Source: CAZIOH01 sp964540815
GTDB lineage: Bacteria > Myxococcota_A > Polyangia > Fen-1088
NCBI GenBank assembly: GCA_964540815.1
Contig: CAZIOH010000065.1
Span: 1 to 37,750 of the forward strand
Length of the DNA stretch: 37,750 nucleotides
Direction of reading: 5' to 3'
The stretch's first letter is position 1, and each line of letters starts with the position of its first letter. Shown here in pieces: positions 17,294 through 25,520 of this stretch. The translations under genes were made by a program, and so were the position numbers. The notes below the pieces were generated by a model. That model saw only the letters and a program-made list of their open reading frames with translations, had not been told where the DNA came from and did no database searches.

Positions 17294-17310
17294 GCCCGGG
17301 AGCGTCGGGC
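17294..17310. terminator. Short hairpin between converging genes
   Basis: GCCCG (17294-17298) and CGGGC (17306-17310) flank a 7-nt loop in the 19 bp between the desulfurase stop and the lipoprotein stop. It could end transcription from both sides, but the stem is short and has no U-tract. Confidence 0.3.
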
Positions 17311-17312
17311 AG

Positions 17313-17939
17313 TCAGTTCTTGGTCAGCGTGAGCGTGCCCGACACCGACTGGCCCATCATCGCGGAGTCGGCGTGCGTCGACTCGGTGAGGGTCGTGCCC
17401 TTCACGCAGTAGTCGCCCTCGCTCACCGTGCCATCGGAAGCCGTCTCGGTCAGGAGGCCCGCGGCCGTCGTGGTGTAGGTGCCCGACATCGCCGAGGTCG
17501 CGTTCGCGACGGTCTCGTTGCAGGTGCAGCTCGACGAGCCCGTGCAGGTGAAGGTCACGCCCGGCGTCGGGTTGGCCTGGAACACCTGAGTGATCTGGTC
17601 GCAGGTCACGGTCACGCCCTGCATCGTGAGGCACGACGCGGGGAGCGTCACGACCACCGAGCCGCTCGACGTGACGTTCGACGTGTACGTCATGTCGCCG
17701 TTGAAGGTGAAGGTCCCGCTCAGCTGTACATTGGAGGAGCTGACGGTGGCGCTCGGGCACTGGCTGTCGAACATGCTCGCGTTCGCGGTCACGCAGGAAG
17801 AGCCGATCGTCCAGGTGCCGACGATGTTGCCGCCGCAGGCCGCGGAGCTGGCGCAGGTCCCGCCCGAGGAGCTGCCGCACCCCGCGAGAAGGAGCAGCGG
17901 CGCGAGAGCGCGGCCCAGGTTGACGAGGAGACCCTTCAT
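17313..17939 (-). CDS. Cys-rich hypothetical lipoprotein
   Basis: A 208-residue protein with a lipoprotein signal (MKGLLVNLGRALAPLLLLAGC, lipobox LLAGC) followed by a Ser/Gly linker. The mature part is Thr/Ser-rich with ten further cysteines, enough for five disulfides, and alternates short beta-like strands (GTWTIGSSCV, SGTFTFNGDMTYTS, MSGTYTTTAAGLL). I recognise no catalytic motif; it resembles the small beta-sandwich lipoproteins common in Myxococcota. ATG 17939 is chosen by the signal peptide. The gene lies in the opposite direction between the encapsulin-cargo pair and the rhodanese-cysK-cysE genes, so it interrupts an otherwise functional set. Any link to sulfur handling is speculative. 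Confidence 0.8.
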   Translation of the reverse strand: MKGLLVNLGRALAPLLLLAGCGSSSGGTCASSAACGGNIVGTWTIGSSCVTANASMFDSQCPSATVSSSNVQLSGTFTFNGDMTYTSNVTSSGSVVVTLPASCLTMQGVTVTCDQITQVFQANPTPGVTFTCTGSSSCTCNETVANATSAMSGTYTTTAAGLLTETASDGTVSEGDYCVKGTTLTESTHADSAMMGQSVSGTLTLTKN

Positions 17940-18133
17940 GCCGAAGATCTTCGACCGGAACAGGTCGGGGCACAACAAATTTTCGAGGAGCGGGAGGGCC
18001 GCGGCCGAATCCGGGCGGCGGCGGCGGCCGCGATCGCCTTGGCGGTCGTCGAGGTCCTCGCCTCGCGACACCGGCGCGGTGGTCCGATGTGCGCGCGAGC
18101 CGCGGCGGCGTGCCATGCGAAATCGAAAAGGGG

Positions 18134-18168
18134 TTGCGGAGAGAGCCGGGTCCATTATAATGGACTCA
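18134..18168 (+). promoter_or_regulatory. Probable sigma-70 promoter for a leaderless rhodanese mRNA
   Basis: TATAAT at 18156-18161 is a perfect -10 hexamer. TTGCGG at 18134-18139, 16 nt upstream, is a partial -35. Seven bases separate the -10 from the A of ATG 18169, so transcription would start at or next to the start codon. This agrees with the lack of a Shine-Dalgarno before 18169. Such an AT-rich island stands out in this GC-rich sequence. Confidence 0.55.
18150..18165. promoter_or_regulatory. 16-bp perfect palindrome over the -10 box (operator candidate)
   Basis: GTCCATTATAATGGAC is perfectly self-complementary on the opposite strand and centred on the -10 element of the rhodanese promoter. 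A dimeric repressor bound here would block RNA polymerase. The regulator is unknown; a sulfur- or cysteine-responsive factor is plausible from context only. Confidence 0.5.
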
Positions 18169-18492
18169 ATGATTCAATCACTGGATGCGCGAGAGGCCCA
18201 TGCGCTCATCGTCCGCGGTGAGCTGTCCATCATCGACGTTCGCGAGCCCCGGGAGTGGTCGACCGGGCACCTGCCGGGGGCACGCCTGGTCCCGCTCGAC
18301 CGGATCAAGGCCAGCCCGGCCGCCGAGCTGTCCGATGTGCCCGAGGAGCGGGTGCTCTTCGTCTGCGCCGTCGGGGTGCGCAGCCAGACCGCCGCCAAGC
18401 TCGCCGAGGCGACCGGCCGCACGAACCTCTACAACCTCAGCGGTGGAACCCGCGGCTGGGTCAGCGCGGGGTTGCCGCTGGTCCAGGACTGA
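18169..18492 (+). CDS. Single-domain rhodanese (sulfurtransferase)
   Basis: A 107-residue rhodanese-fold protein expected to carry persulfide sulfur on the loop Cys in CAVGVRS (CxxGxRS pattern). The front part has the family blocks SIIDVREPREWSTGHLPGA and LVPL, and the end has NLSGGTRGWVSAGLPL. The length suits a stand-alone GlpE/PspE-like domain. ATG 18169 is preferred because it coincides with the predicted transcription start; ATG 18160, three codons earlier, is in frame but lies inside the -10 box. Rhodaneses are recurrent neighbours of family 2A encapsulin-desulfurase pairs, so it may pass sulfur to or from the compartment. cysK follows after 92 bp. Confidence 0.92.
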   Translation: MIQSLDAREAHALIVRGELSIIDVREPREWSTGHLPGARLVPLDRIKASPAAELSDVPEERVLFVCAVGVRSQTAAKLAEATGRTNLYNLSGGTRGWVSAGLPLVQD

Positions 18493-18528
18493 GGCGGCCC
18501 GGGCCGGCCCGGCCCCCTGTTACCGGTT

Positions 18529-18562
18529 CTATCTGGCTATCTGGTATACGAGACAGGTCTCG
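18529..18562 (+). promoter_or_regulatory. Operator-like repeats upstream of cysK
   Basis: An exact tandem repeat CTATCTGG-CTATCTGG (18529-18544) is followed by TATACG (18545-18550, possible -10) and the inverted repeat CGAGAC-AG-GTCTCG (18549-18562). The cluster is AT-richer than its surroundings and lies 23-56 bp before the cysK start. This suggests cysK-cysE has its own regulated promoter. No -35 is convincing. Confidence 0.4.
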
Positions 18563-18584
18563 AGCTCTTGAAGGAGATGATCCC

Positions 18585-19652
18585 ATGTCGGACGAGGCAG
18601 CGCCGCCCGCGGCAAGATGGTATTCGGACAATGCCCTGTCCATCGGCCGGACGCCTCTCGTGCGCCTCAACCGCGTCATCGACCGGGCATCCGCCACCGT
18701 GCTGGCCAAGATCGAAGGACGCAACCCCGGCTATTCGGTGAAGTGCCGGTTGGGCGCGGCCATGGTCTGGGACGCCGAGAAGCGAAGCCTGCTCGGCCCC
18801 GGCAAGGAGATCATCGAGCCGACGAGCGGCAACACCGGAATCGCGCTGGCGTTCGTGGCCGCGGCTCGGGGTTACCCGCTCACCCTCACCATGCCGGACA
18901 CCATGAGCATCGAGCGGCGCATGCTGCTGGCGGCCTACGGCGCCAAGCTGGTGCTGACCGACGGCGCCAAGGGCATGAGCGGAGCGGTGGCCAAGGCCGA
19001 GGAGATCGCCGCCTCGGATCCCGGGCGCTTCGTCCTCTTGCAGCAGTTCAAGAACCCGGCCAATGCCGCCATTCACGAGCAGACGACCGGGCCCGAAATA
19101 TGGGACGACACCGCGGGTGCGATCGACATCCTGGTGTCGGGCGTGGGCACCGGCGGGACCATCACCGGGGTGTCGCGGTACATCAAGGGGACCCGGGGCA
19201 AGGCCATCCTGTCGGTGGCGGTCGAGCCCGCCGCGAGCCCGGTGCTGACGCAGCGGCGCGCCGGACAGCCGCTCAAGCCCGGGCCGCACAAGATTCAAGG
19301 CATCGGGGCCGGGTTCGTTCCCGACGTGCTCGATCTCTCGGTGGTCGACCTCATCGAGCAGGTCACGAACGAGGAGGCCTTCGACTACGCCCGCCGGCTG
19401 GCTCGGGAGGAGGGCATCCTGGCCGGGATCTCGTGTGGCGCCGCCACGGCGGTGGCGGTGCGCCTCGCCAAGCGACGCGAGAACGAGGGGAAGACCATCG
19501 TGGTCGTGCTCCCCGATTCGGGGGAGCGCTACCTCAGCACCCCTCTGTTCGACAGCGTGGTCCAGGCCGCGGGTGGGACGGTGGCCCCGGCCATCTCGCC
19601 GGGCGCAGGTGGTGCGAGTGGTGGAGGACGAACCGGAAGGTCGGTGTCGTGA
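18585..19652 (+). CDS. cysK: Cysteine synthase (O-acetylserine sulfhydrylase)
   Basis: Makes cysteine from O-acetylserine and sulfide. The 355-residue PLP enzyme has the CysK pattern: GRTPLVRLNRV, KIEGRNPGYSVKCR with the PLP lysine in SVKCR, PTSGNTGIALA for substrate binding, GVGTGGTITGV for the PLP phosphate and SCGAA near the C-terminus. A strong AAGGAG lies 8 nt before ATG 18585. The last ~35 residues are a Gly/Ala/Ser-rich tail beyond the usual end. The stop overlaps the cysE start (GTGA), which fits the known physical pairing of CysK and CysE in the cysteine synthase complex, although I cannot see whether this CysE keeps the required C-terminal Ile contact beyond noting that it ends in Ile. 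Confidence 0.95.
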   Translation: MSDEAAPPAARWYSDNALSIGRTPLVRLNRVIDRASATVLAKIEGRNPGYSVKCRLGAAMVWDAEKRSLLGPGKEIIEPTSGNTGIALAFVAAARGYPLTLTMPDTMSIERRMLLAAYGAKLVLTDGAKGMSGAVAKAEEIAASDPGRFVLLQQFKNPANAAIHEQTTGPEIWDDTAGAIDILVSGVGTGGTITGVSRYIKGTRGKAILSVAVEPAASPVLTQRRAGQPLKPGPHKIQGIGAGFVPDVLDLSVVDLIEQVTNEEAFDYARRLAREEGILAGISCGAATAVAVRLAKRRENEGKTIVVVLPDSGERYLSTPLFDSVVQAAGGTVAPAISPGAGGASGGGRTGRSVS

Positions 19653-20695
19653 GCGTGGAGGGGGCTCGCCCGGTGTCGGCGCCCCCCGCCGGCGTGGCGG
19701 TCGCGCCGGGGTTGCCGCCGCGGGCCCCCACCCCGACGCCGCGCGCCCGACCCTGGGCGGTGGCGGATCTCGTGGAGCGGTTGCGCCGGGTGCGCACCGG
19801 CGGATCGGCGGGGGAGCCCGTCTCGGTCGGCCGAGCGGTGGCCGCCTCGTCGGCGGGGGCGCTCGGGCGCCACGCCCTGCCGTCGCGCGATGCCCTGGTC
19901 GCCATCACCAATGATCTCCGCGCGGCGCTGTTTCCCGCCCACTTTGGCGGGTCGGATCTGACGAACGAGGGAATGGATTACTTCGTCGGGCGCACCCTCG
20001 ACACCGCCCTGCAGGCCCTGCAGGAGCAGGTGCGCCGCGGCTTGCACTTCGCGTGCGCGGCGGAGGGGGATGACTGCGAGCGGTGCGACCGGAGGGCCAT
20101 CGAGGTGATCGGGGCGTTCAGCGACGCGCTCCCGGCCATCCGGGCTCTCCTCGAGAGCGACGTGCATGCGGCCTACGAGGGTGATCCCGCCGCCAGCAGC
20201 CTCGACGAGGCCGTGTTCTGTTACCCGGGCATCGCGGCCATCACCCACCATCGGCTGGCGCATCAGCTGCACGTCCTCGGGGTGCCCCTGATCCCACGGA
20301 TCGTCTCGGAGATCTCTCACGGCGCGACCGGAATCGACATTCACCCCGGGGCCGAGATCGGCGGCAAGTTCTTCATCGACCACGGTACCGGCGTGGTGAT
20401 CGGCGAGACCTGCCTGATCGGCGAGCGCGTGCGCATCTATCAGGGGGTGACCCTCGGGGCCAAGAGCTTCGAGGTGGACGAGCGCGGGTGGTTGCTCAAG
20501 GGGGCCTCCCGGCATCCCATCGTGGAGGACGACGTGGTGATCTACGCGGGCGCGACCATCCTCGGGCGCATCACCATCGGAAGAGGGTCCAGCGTGGGCG
20601 GCAACGTCTGGTTGACCCGCAGCGTGCCTGCCCGCAGCCGCATCACCCAGGCCCAGGCGCAAAGCGCCGTCTTCGAGGACGGCTCGGGGATCTGA
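19649..20695 (+). CDS. cysE: Serine O-acetyltransferase (EpsC-type)
   Basis: Transfers acetyl from acetyl-CoA to serine, giving the CysK substrate. This 348-residue form has an N-terminal low-complexity stretch (1-55), a helical domain (~65-190) and a left-handed beta-helix whose hexapeptide repeats include GATGIDIHPGAEIGGKFFIDHGTGVVIGET, split here as GATGIDIHPGAEIG and FFIDHGTGVVIGE. It ends with the chain SGI; a C-terminal Ile is what CysK binds in the classical complex. GTG 19649 overlaps the cysK stop and has GGAAGG 8 nt upstream. The longer, EpsC-like form is the type often found beside family 2A encapsulins. Confidence 0.93.
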   Translation: MSVEGARPVSAPPAGVAVAPGLPPRAPTPTPRARPWAVADLVERLRRVRTGGSAGEPVSVGRAVAASSAGALGRHALPSRDALVAITNDLRAALFPAHFGGSDLTNEGMDYFVGRTLDTALQALQEQVRRGLHFACAAEGDDCERCDRRAIEVIGAFSDALPAIRALLESDVHAAYEGDPAASSLDEAVFCYPGIAAITHHRLAHQLHVLGVPLIPRIVSEISHGATGIDIHPGAEIGGKFFIDHGTGVVIGETCLIGERVRIYQGVTLGAKSFEVDERGWLLKGASRHPIVEDDVVIYAGATILGRITIGRGSSVGGNVWLTRSVPARSRITQAQAQSAVFEDGSGI

Positions 20696-20720
20696 GCGCG
20701 CGTCATCGCCCAATGCAAAG

Positions 20721-20754
20721 GCCCGGGCGACGAGCCTCGACTCCTCGCCCGGGC
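20721..20754. terminator. GC-rich hairpin between converging cysE and ssuE
   Basis: The 10-bp stem GCCCGGGCGA (20721-20730) and TCGCCCGGGC (20745-20754) with a 14-nt loop lies 25 bp after cysE and 14 bp after the ssuE stop. It is placed to end both transcripts. It lacks a strong U-tract; minus-strand transcripts would continue into CUUU. Confidence 0.6.
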
Positions 20755-20768
20755 TCGAGGCCGGGTCC

Positions 20769-21314
20769 TCAGCCTCCGACGTTCGAGCGGAGGCTGGCCA
20801 CGAAGTCGGCCACCACGAGATCGAGGCGGCCAGCGATCTCGGGGTCGATGTCCACCCCGCGCCCGTCGGGGTGGCGCTGCAGGAGCTTGTCCAGGATGAA
20901 GAGGCCCGCCACCACGTGGGTCGGCCCGAGGGAGGAGAGCACCGGTCGGAGCGCGTAATCGAGGGCCAGGACATGCGCGATGGTTCCACCGGTGGCGAGC
21001 GGCAGCACGATCTTTCCCTTCAGGCCGAACTGCGGCAGCAGATCGAGGAAGGACTTCAGCACGCCGGTGTAGGCCGCCTTGTAGATCGGCGTCGCCACCA
21101 CCACGCCACGCGCCCGCTCCACCAGGGCGAACGCGTCGCGCAGCGCGGGGGAGTCGGTCCGGCCCCAGAGGAGATCCTGCGCCGGCAGATCCCGCACGTT
21201 GATGGTCTCGACCTCGAAGCCCTGGCCGGACAGCTTGGCCGCCACGGAGTGGGAGAGCGCGAGGGTGCGCGAGTCGGCGGAAGGGCTTCCAACGATATTG
21301 ACGATGAGTGACAT
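20769..21314 (-). CDS. ssuE: NAD(P)H-dependent FMN reductase for sulfonate monooxygenases
   Basis: A 181-residue flavodoxin-fold FMN reductase that supplies FMNH2 to two-component monooxygenases. The FMN phosphate loop is GSPSADSRT (residues 9-17). The SsuE/MsuE signature TPIYKAAYTGVLKSFLDLLPQ follows, then LATGGTIAHVLALDYALRPVLSSLG. AAGGAG precedes ATG 21314. It is the distal gene of the minus-strand organosulfur set, about 9 kb downstream of sfnG. It is the only flavin reductase in the window, so it probably serves SfnG, the MsuC-like enzyme and SsuD. SsuE and MsuE cannot be told apart from sequence alone. Confidence 0.94.
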   Translation of the reverse strand: MSLIVNIVGSPSADSRTLALSHSVAAKLSGQGFEVETINVRDLPAQDLLWGRTDSPALRDAFALVERARGVVVATPIYKAAYTGVLKSFLDLLPQFGLKGKIVLPLATGGTIAHVLALDYALRPVLSSLGPTHVVAGLFILDKLLQRHPDGRGVDIDPEIAGRLDLVVADFVASLRSNVGG

Positions 21315-21357
21315 CGGATCTCCTTGATGGTGCTCGGGAACGAAGGGTGATTCTGGC

Positions 21358-22818
21358 TCAGAAGTGGGCTTGCAGGGTGAGGTTGAAGCTCTTGTCCACC
21401 AGCAGATCCCCCGCCGGAGCGTAGCGCTTCCAGTAGACGTACTCGCCGAGGAAGGTCACGTTGGGGCTGACCGCCACCCCGATGGCCGGGACGTTCATCC
21501 ACTCCGAGATCGACAGATCGCGGTAGCCCCCGTAGCTCACATTGTAGCGGGCAGAGACCTTGCCCAGCGCCAGTTCGGCCCCGACCAGGAAGTAGTTGGT
21601 GTGCGTGGAGGCCTGGCCCGGGGTGGCGGGGGTGGTGGCCGTGGCGGGGATCCCGGCGATGGGGAAATCCGTGACGGTCTGTCCATTCTGGCGAATGACC
21701 TCGCTCCAGAGGCTGAACGGTCCGGCGGTGATCGTCAGGTCGGCGGCGCCGCGGTAGACGTCCTTCTTGCCCACCGGGGCCGGGAGATCGGCCTGCAAGA
21801 ACTCGCCGGACAAGCCGACCTTGACCTTGAGGGTGGGTGCGGCGCCCCGGACGCCGATCGGAAGGCCGATGGGCAGGTCGAAGAACGGCTCGATCCGCAG
21901 GATGGCCTGGTTGCGGCGGCGGGCCCCCGGGATCATGAAGGTCTCGCGCCCGTCGATCGCGACGTTGGTCTGCCCGTCGACCAGGAAGAACTGCGCCCAG
22001 TAGTGGGCGCCGATCGGGTTGCCTTCGGACACCGCGCCCTCGAGGGAGAGCCCGTAGTCCGGGTCGAGCTTGAGACCGTCGTAGACCTGCACGTTGCCGT
22101 AGAAGGAATTGTCCCAGAAGAGTCCGAGGTGGCTGTAGGCCTTTCCGATCTTGAGGGTGGCGCCCGGGAGCTTCCAGCTCGCATAGACCTCCTGGACCCA
22201 GGCGGTCCCGCCGTTCATGCCGGCGAAGTGCGGGCGCAGCTTGGTGTCGCGGAAGCGCGGCTCGACATGCAGCCCGAAGTCCCCCACGTGTCCGTCGAAG
22301 AGCAGGTTCACGAAGAACAGATCGACGGTGTTCTTCGCCCCCGGGAGGAAGGGCTGGTAGTACCACAAGATCGTCCCTCCACCGATGGTGAGGCTGCGGG
22401 TCCATTCGGGCACGGAGAGGACCGCGGCGGCAGGCCCCGGGGCGGGGTTGGCTGGGAGGTCCGCAGCCTGGGGCGGGGCGGATGGAGTGCTCGGCAGCGA
22501 GATGGGGGTTGGCGTGGCCGCCACCGCCGGTGCTCCCCCGGCGGGTGGCGCTCCGCGCGGATCGGCGGCTGCCGGCGCCTCTGCGCCGGGCTGACCCGCG
22601 GTGGCTTCGGCGACCGGGGGCGCGGCGACCGTTTCGGCCCGGACACCGGGCGCGAGGAACAGGAGCACGAGCACGGGCGCCGCCCCGCCGACGGTGAGGC
22701 GGAGGGCCGTGCCCTGGGTGGATCGTCGGGCGTGCGCCGCGATGGACGAGGAATGGACGAGGATGGCAAGGGAAGAGGAAGGGGTAGGAATCGAGGGCAG
22801 CGGGCGCGGTCGTCTCAT
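21358..22818 (-). CDS. Outer-membrane porin-like beta-barrel protein
   Basis: A 486-residue protein with a long basic n-region and a hydrophobic segment ending in VRA-E near residue 61, then a Pro/Ala-rich linker to ~130. The rest shows alternating amphipathic strands (FVNLLFDGHVGDFGLHVEPRF, GATLKIGKAYSHLGLFWDNSFYG) and ends in aromatic LTLQAHF, the usual C-terminal Phe signal of outer-membrane barrels. It lies between livF and ssuE on the same strand, suggesting passage of small organosulfur compounds, which is inference from context. A 283-bp spacer separates it from livF; I found no sigma-54 match or binding motif in it. I do not recognise a named porin family. Confidence 0.8.
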   Translation of the reverse strand: MRRPRPLPSIPTPSSSLAILVHSSSIAAHARRSTQGTALRLTVGGAAPVLVLLFLAPGVRAETVAAPPVAEATAGQPGAEAPAAADPRGAPPAGGAPAVAATPTPISLPSTPSAPPQAADLPANPAPGPAAAVLSVPEWTRSLTIGGGTILWYYQPFLPGAKNTVDLFFVNLLFDGHVGDFGLHVEPRFRDTKLRPHFAGMNGGTAWVQEVYASWKLPGATLKIGKAYSHLGLFWDNSFYGNVQVYDGLKLDPDYGLSLEGAVSEGNPIGAHYWAQFFLVDGQTNVAIDGRETFMIPGARRRNQAILRIEPFFDLPIGLPIGVRGAAPTLKVKVGLSGEFLQADLPAPVGKKDVYRGAADLTITAGPFSLWSEVIRQNGQTVTDFPIAGIPATATTPATPGQASTHTNYFLVGAELALGKVSARYNVSYGGYRDLSISEWMNVPAIGVAVSPNVTFLGEYVYWKRYAPAGDLLVDKSFNLTLQAHF

Positions 22819-23101
22819 GAAGGGTCTGTCTTTCTTCGAGGGGTGAAGGTGTTGGATGGTTGGGGCTGGGTCTGGATGGGGAAGGTGCCGGAGGCGTGGA
22901 AGCTGTGGATGGTGCGCGTGCGGACGCCGGGAGGACGTCGGGAGGTGTCGGGCGATGGGCATGGCTCCGCCTGGCCGAACCCCGCGACCGAGCCGTCACG
23001 CCAGATGATCCGCGCCGCGCCGGGCCTCCACCCGACGCCTGCGCACCCATGCGCCGCCGACCGACGAGGACTCGAGACGACAGGAGGCCGGGCGGCGACG
23101 C

Positions 23102-23965
23102 TTACCCCGGGCGATCCGCGGTCGTGGCCGGGTGGCGGTGCCCGAGCCGTGGGTGGTGGCGACCAGGGGCCCCGTCCTTGGCCCCCACCCCGAGGTAGAA
23201 GGCTTGAACGTCGGAGCGTCGTTCCAGCTCCTCGGCGCGTCCGCTCGCCACCACCCGACCGTTCTCGAGGATCGAGCCGAGATCCGCGAAGCGCAGCGCC
23301 ACCCGCGCATTTTGCTCGGCCAGCAGGAAGGTCACCCCCTGCTCGCGGTTCAAGCTGCGCAGGATGCGGAAGATCTCCTCGACGATGAGGGGCGCGAGCC
23401 CCATCGACGGCTCGTCGAGCAGGACCAGGCGCGGGCGCGCCATCAGCGCCCGCCCGATGGCCACCATCTGCTGCTCCCCGCCCGAGGTGTACCCGGCCAG
23501 GGCGCGGCGGATCTGGGTCAGACGCGGGAAGTAGGTGTAGATGCGGTCGAGCTCGCTGCGCACGCCCGACCGTCCGATGCGGTGGGCGAGCGCCCCCGAG
23601 CGGAGGTTCTCCTCCACCGTGAGATGCGGGAAGCAGTGCCGCCCTTCCAGCACCTGCACCAGCCCCTCCCGCACCAGCTCCCGCGGCGAGCGCCCCTTCA
23701 GCGACTGTCCCCGGAACAGGATCTCGCCGCGGGTGATGGCCCCGTGCACCGCACCGAGCAGGCCGGAGGCTGCCTTGAGCGTGGTCGACTTCCCGGCCCC
23801 GTTGGCCCCGAGCAGCGCCACCATCGACCCCTCGGGCACCACAAGAGACACCCCCCGCAGCGCGATGATGATGTCGTCATAGGCCGCCTCCACGGCCTTC
23901 AGCTCCAGGATGGGGGTCGCCTCCGGCGTCCGGGGAATCGCGGCATTCTCTGGCTTGGGAGTCAT
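23102..23965 (-). CDS. livF: Liv-type ABC transporter ATP-binding protein (LivF-like)
   Basis: A 287-residue ATPase of the branched-chain amino acid/amide ABC family. Walker A GANGAGKST is at 53-61, the signature TSGGEQQM replaces the usual LSGGEQQ, Walker B is RLVLLDEPSMGLAP, and the H-loop region reads LLAEQNA. The last ~20 residues form a His/Arg/Pro-rich extension. I prefer ATG 23965, preceded by GAGG, over a GTG 11 codons upstream. With the livK, M, H and G homologues it forms a complete importer. In sulfur-scavenging clusters such systems are thought to import organosulfur compounds rather than leucine. Confidence 0.9.
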   Translation of the reverse strand: MTPKPENAAIPRTPEATPILELKAVEAAYDDIIIALRGVSLVVPEGSMVALLGANGAGKSTTLKAASGLLGAVHGAITRGEILFRGQSLKGRSPRELVREGLVQVLEGRHCFPHLTVEENLRSGALAHRIGRSGVRSELDRIYTYFPRLTQIRRALAGYTSGGEQQMVAIGRALMARPRLVLLDEPSMGLAPLIVEEIFRILRSLNREQGVTFLLAEQNARVALRFADLGSILENGRVVASGRAEELERRSDVQAFYLGVGAKDGAPGRHHPRLGHRHPATTADRPG

Positions 23966-24020
23966 GGCGTCCTCACGATGGGCTCGGCCGTCGGTCACCG
24001 ACGTCCGGCGGCCTCGACGA

Positions 24021-25376
24021 CTACCGTGAGGCGTGGGCCTCGCTGGCGCAGTCGCGGGGCTTGATCCCCTTCTCCTTGGCGTACTTGGCGGCCGAGGCCT
24101 CGATGATCGGGCGCAAGAGCGAGCGATCGGGGTGCACCCAGTCGCTGATCACCACCCACTTGTCGCCGTCCCATTGCTGGAAGCGCACGGCCCCGCCACC
24201 CTCGTGGTCCGAGCACGACAGCTTGATGCGCTGGAGCAGGCCGAACGCTCCCAGTTCCTTCAGGCGCTTGTCGCCGATGTCGAGGTTCTCGAAGCCCCAG
24301 CGGACCTCCTCGCCCGTGAGCGGTCGCTTGCCGAACTTGGCCTGCGCGGTGCGGACCGCCTCGACGTTGAGGATCCCGTTCTCCACCCCCAGGTTGTAGT
24401 AGATGGTCCCGAAGCGCTTGGGATCCTTGAGATCACCCTTGCCGGCCTTGATCACCACCCGATCGATGTCCTGCAGGACCGGGAAGTTCGTGCCGGAAGG
24501 TCCGGTGGTGATGGCGACGTAGCCCTTGCCGACCGGGCCGGCCGGGCGAACGTCCTCCTCGGCGTTGCTCCAGATGTTCCCGATGATGTGATCGACCGGG
24601 AAGCCGGTCTTGGAGGCGGTCTTGATGGCCACCGGGTTCATCACCCCCCAGCCACGCAGGATCACCCAGTCCGGCTTGATGCGCCGGATGTTCAGCCACT
24701 GCGACTGCTGCTCGTTGCCCGGGTGAGGCACCTCGATGTGGGTGATCTCGAAGCCATACTTCTTGGCATAGAGGTCCAGGATCGGGATGGTCTCCTTGCC
24801 GTAAGGCGAGCCATGGTAGAGGGTGACGATCTTCTTGCCCTTCAGCTGCTCGGGGCCGCCCGACTTCTGTCCGATCCAGGTGATGATCGCCGCGATCTCG
24901 CTGTAGGGGTTGAGCTGCAGCGGGAAGATGTACGGGAAGACGCTGCCGTCGGTGGAGTCGGTGCGCCCGTGGTTGATGGTGATGATGGGGTTCTTGTCGG
25001 CCGTCGCGCGATCGATGAGCGCGTAGGCGATGCCCACCGACAGTGGGTTGAAGGCGGCGGGGGGCGCGCCGTCGAGCCCCTTCTTGAGGCGCTCGTAGCA
25101 CTCCACCCCGCGCTCGACCACGTACTCGGTCTCGCACTCGGACCAGGTCAGCTTGACGCCGTTGACTCCGCCCTGGCTGTTGACGAGCTTCAGGTAGTCG
25201 ATGAAGCCCCCGAAGAACCCCGAGCCGCCGGCGGCGTAGGGTCCGACCCGATAGCTCTGCAGGGGGAAGTACTGTTCGTTCCCGGCGGCGCGGACCGGCC
25301 CGGCCGCGCCTCCGAGCGCGATGGACGTGACCATGGTGATGGTGGCGGAGAAACCCAGACCGACTCTCGCTTTCAT
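24021..25376 (-). CDS. livK: Periplasmic substrate-binding protein of the Liv-type transporter
   Basis: A 451-residue type I periplasmic binding protein (Leu/Ile/Val-binding superfamily). A Sec signal peptide ends near VRA-A at residue 30. The mature protein has YRVGPYAAGGSGFFGGFIDYLKLVNSQGGVNGVKL, split by family as the first Rossmann-like lobe, and a second lobe from LKGKKIVTLYHGSPYGKE onward. It is longer than E. coli LivK (~370 residues), like members that bind amides, aromatic compounds or unknown ligands. GGAAGG precedes the ATG. Ligand unknown; the gene neighbourhood argues for a sulfur compound. Confidence 0.9.
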   Translation of the reverse strand: MKARVGLGFSATITMVTSIALGGAAGPVRAAGNEQYFPLQSYRVGPYAAGGSGFFGGFIDYLKLVNSQGGVNGVKLTWSECETEYVVERGVECYERLKKGLDGAPPAAFNPLSVGIAYALIDRATADKNPIITINHGRTDSTDGSVFPYIFPLQLNPYSEIAAIITWIGQKSGGPEQLKGKKIVTLYHGSPYGKETIPILDLYAKKYGFEITHIEVPHPGNEQQSQWLNIRRIKPDWVILRGWGVMNPVAIKTASKTGFPVDHIIGNIWSNAEEDVRPAGPVGKGYVAITTGPSGTNFPVLQDIDRVVIKAGKGDLKDPKRFGTIYYNLGVENGILNVEAVRTAQAKFGKRPLTGEEVRWGFENLDIGDKRLKELGAFGLLQRIKLSCSDHEGGGAVRFQQWDGDKWVVISDWVHPDRSLLRPIIEASAAKYAKEKGIKPRDCASEAHASR

Positions 25377-25520
25377 TGACGTTCCTTCCTTCGTGACATG
25401 TGCTGTGGGTGGAACCGACGGGGCGTGGTCGTGGCTCGCGCGCTCAGGGGCGCGCGAGCCAGCGACAGGCGTCCGACGCCCCGGCCCCGGGGATCGACCA
25501 GGGCCGACCTGGTGCCCGCT

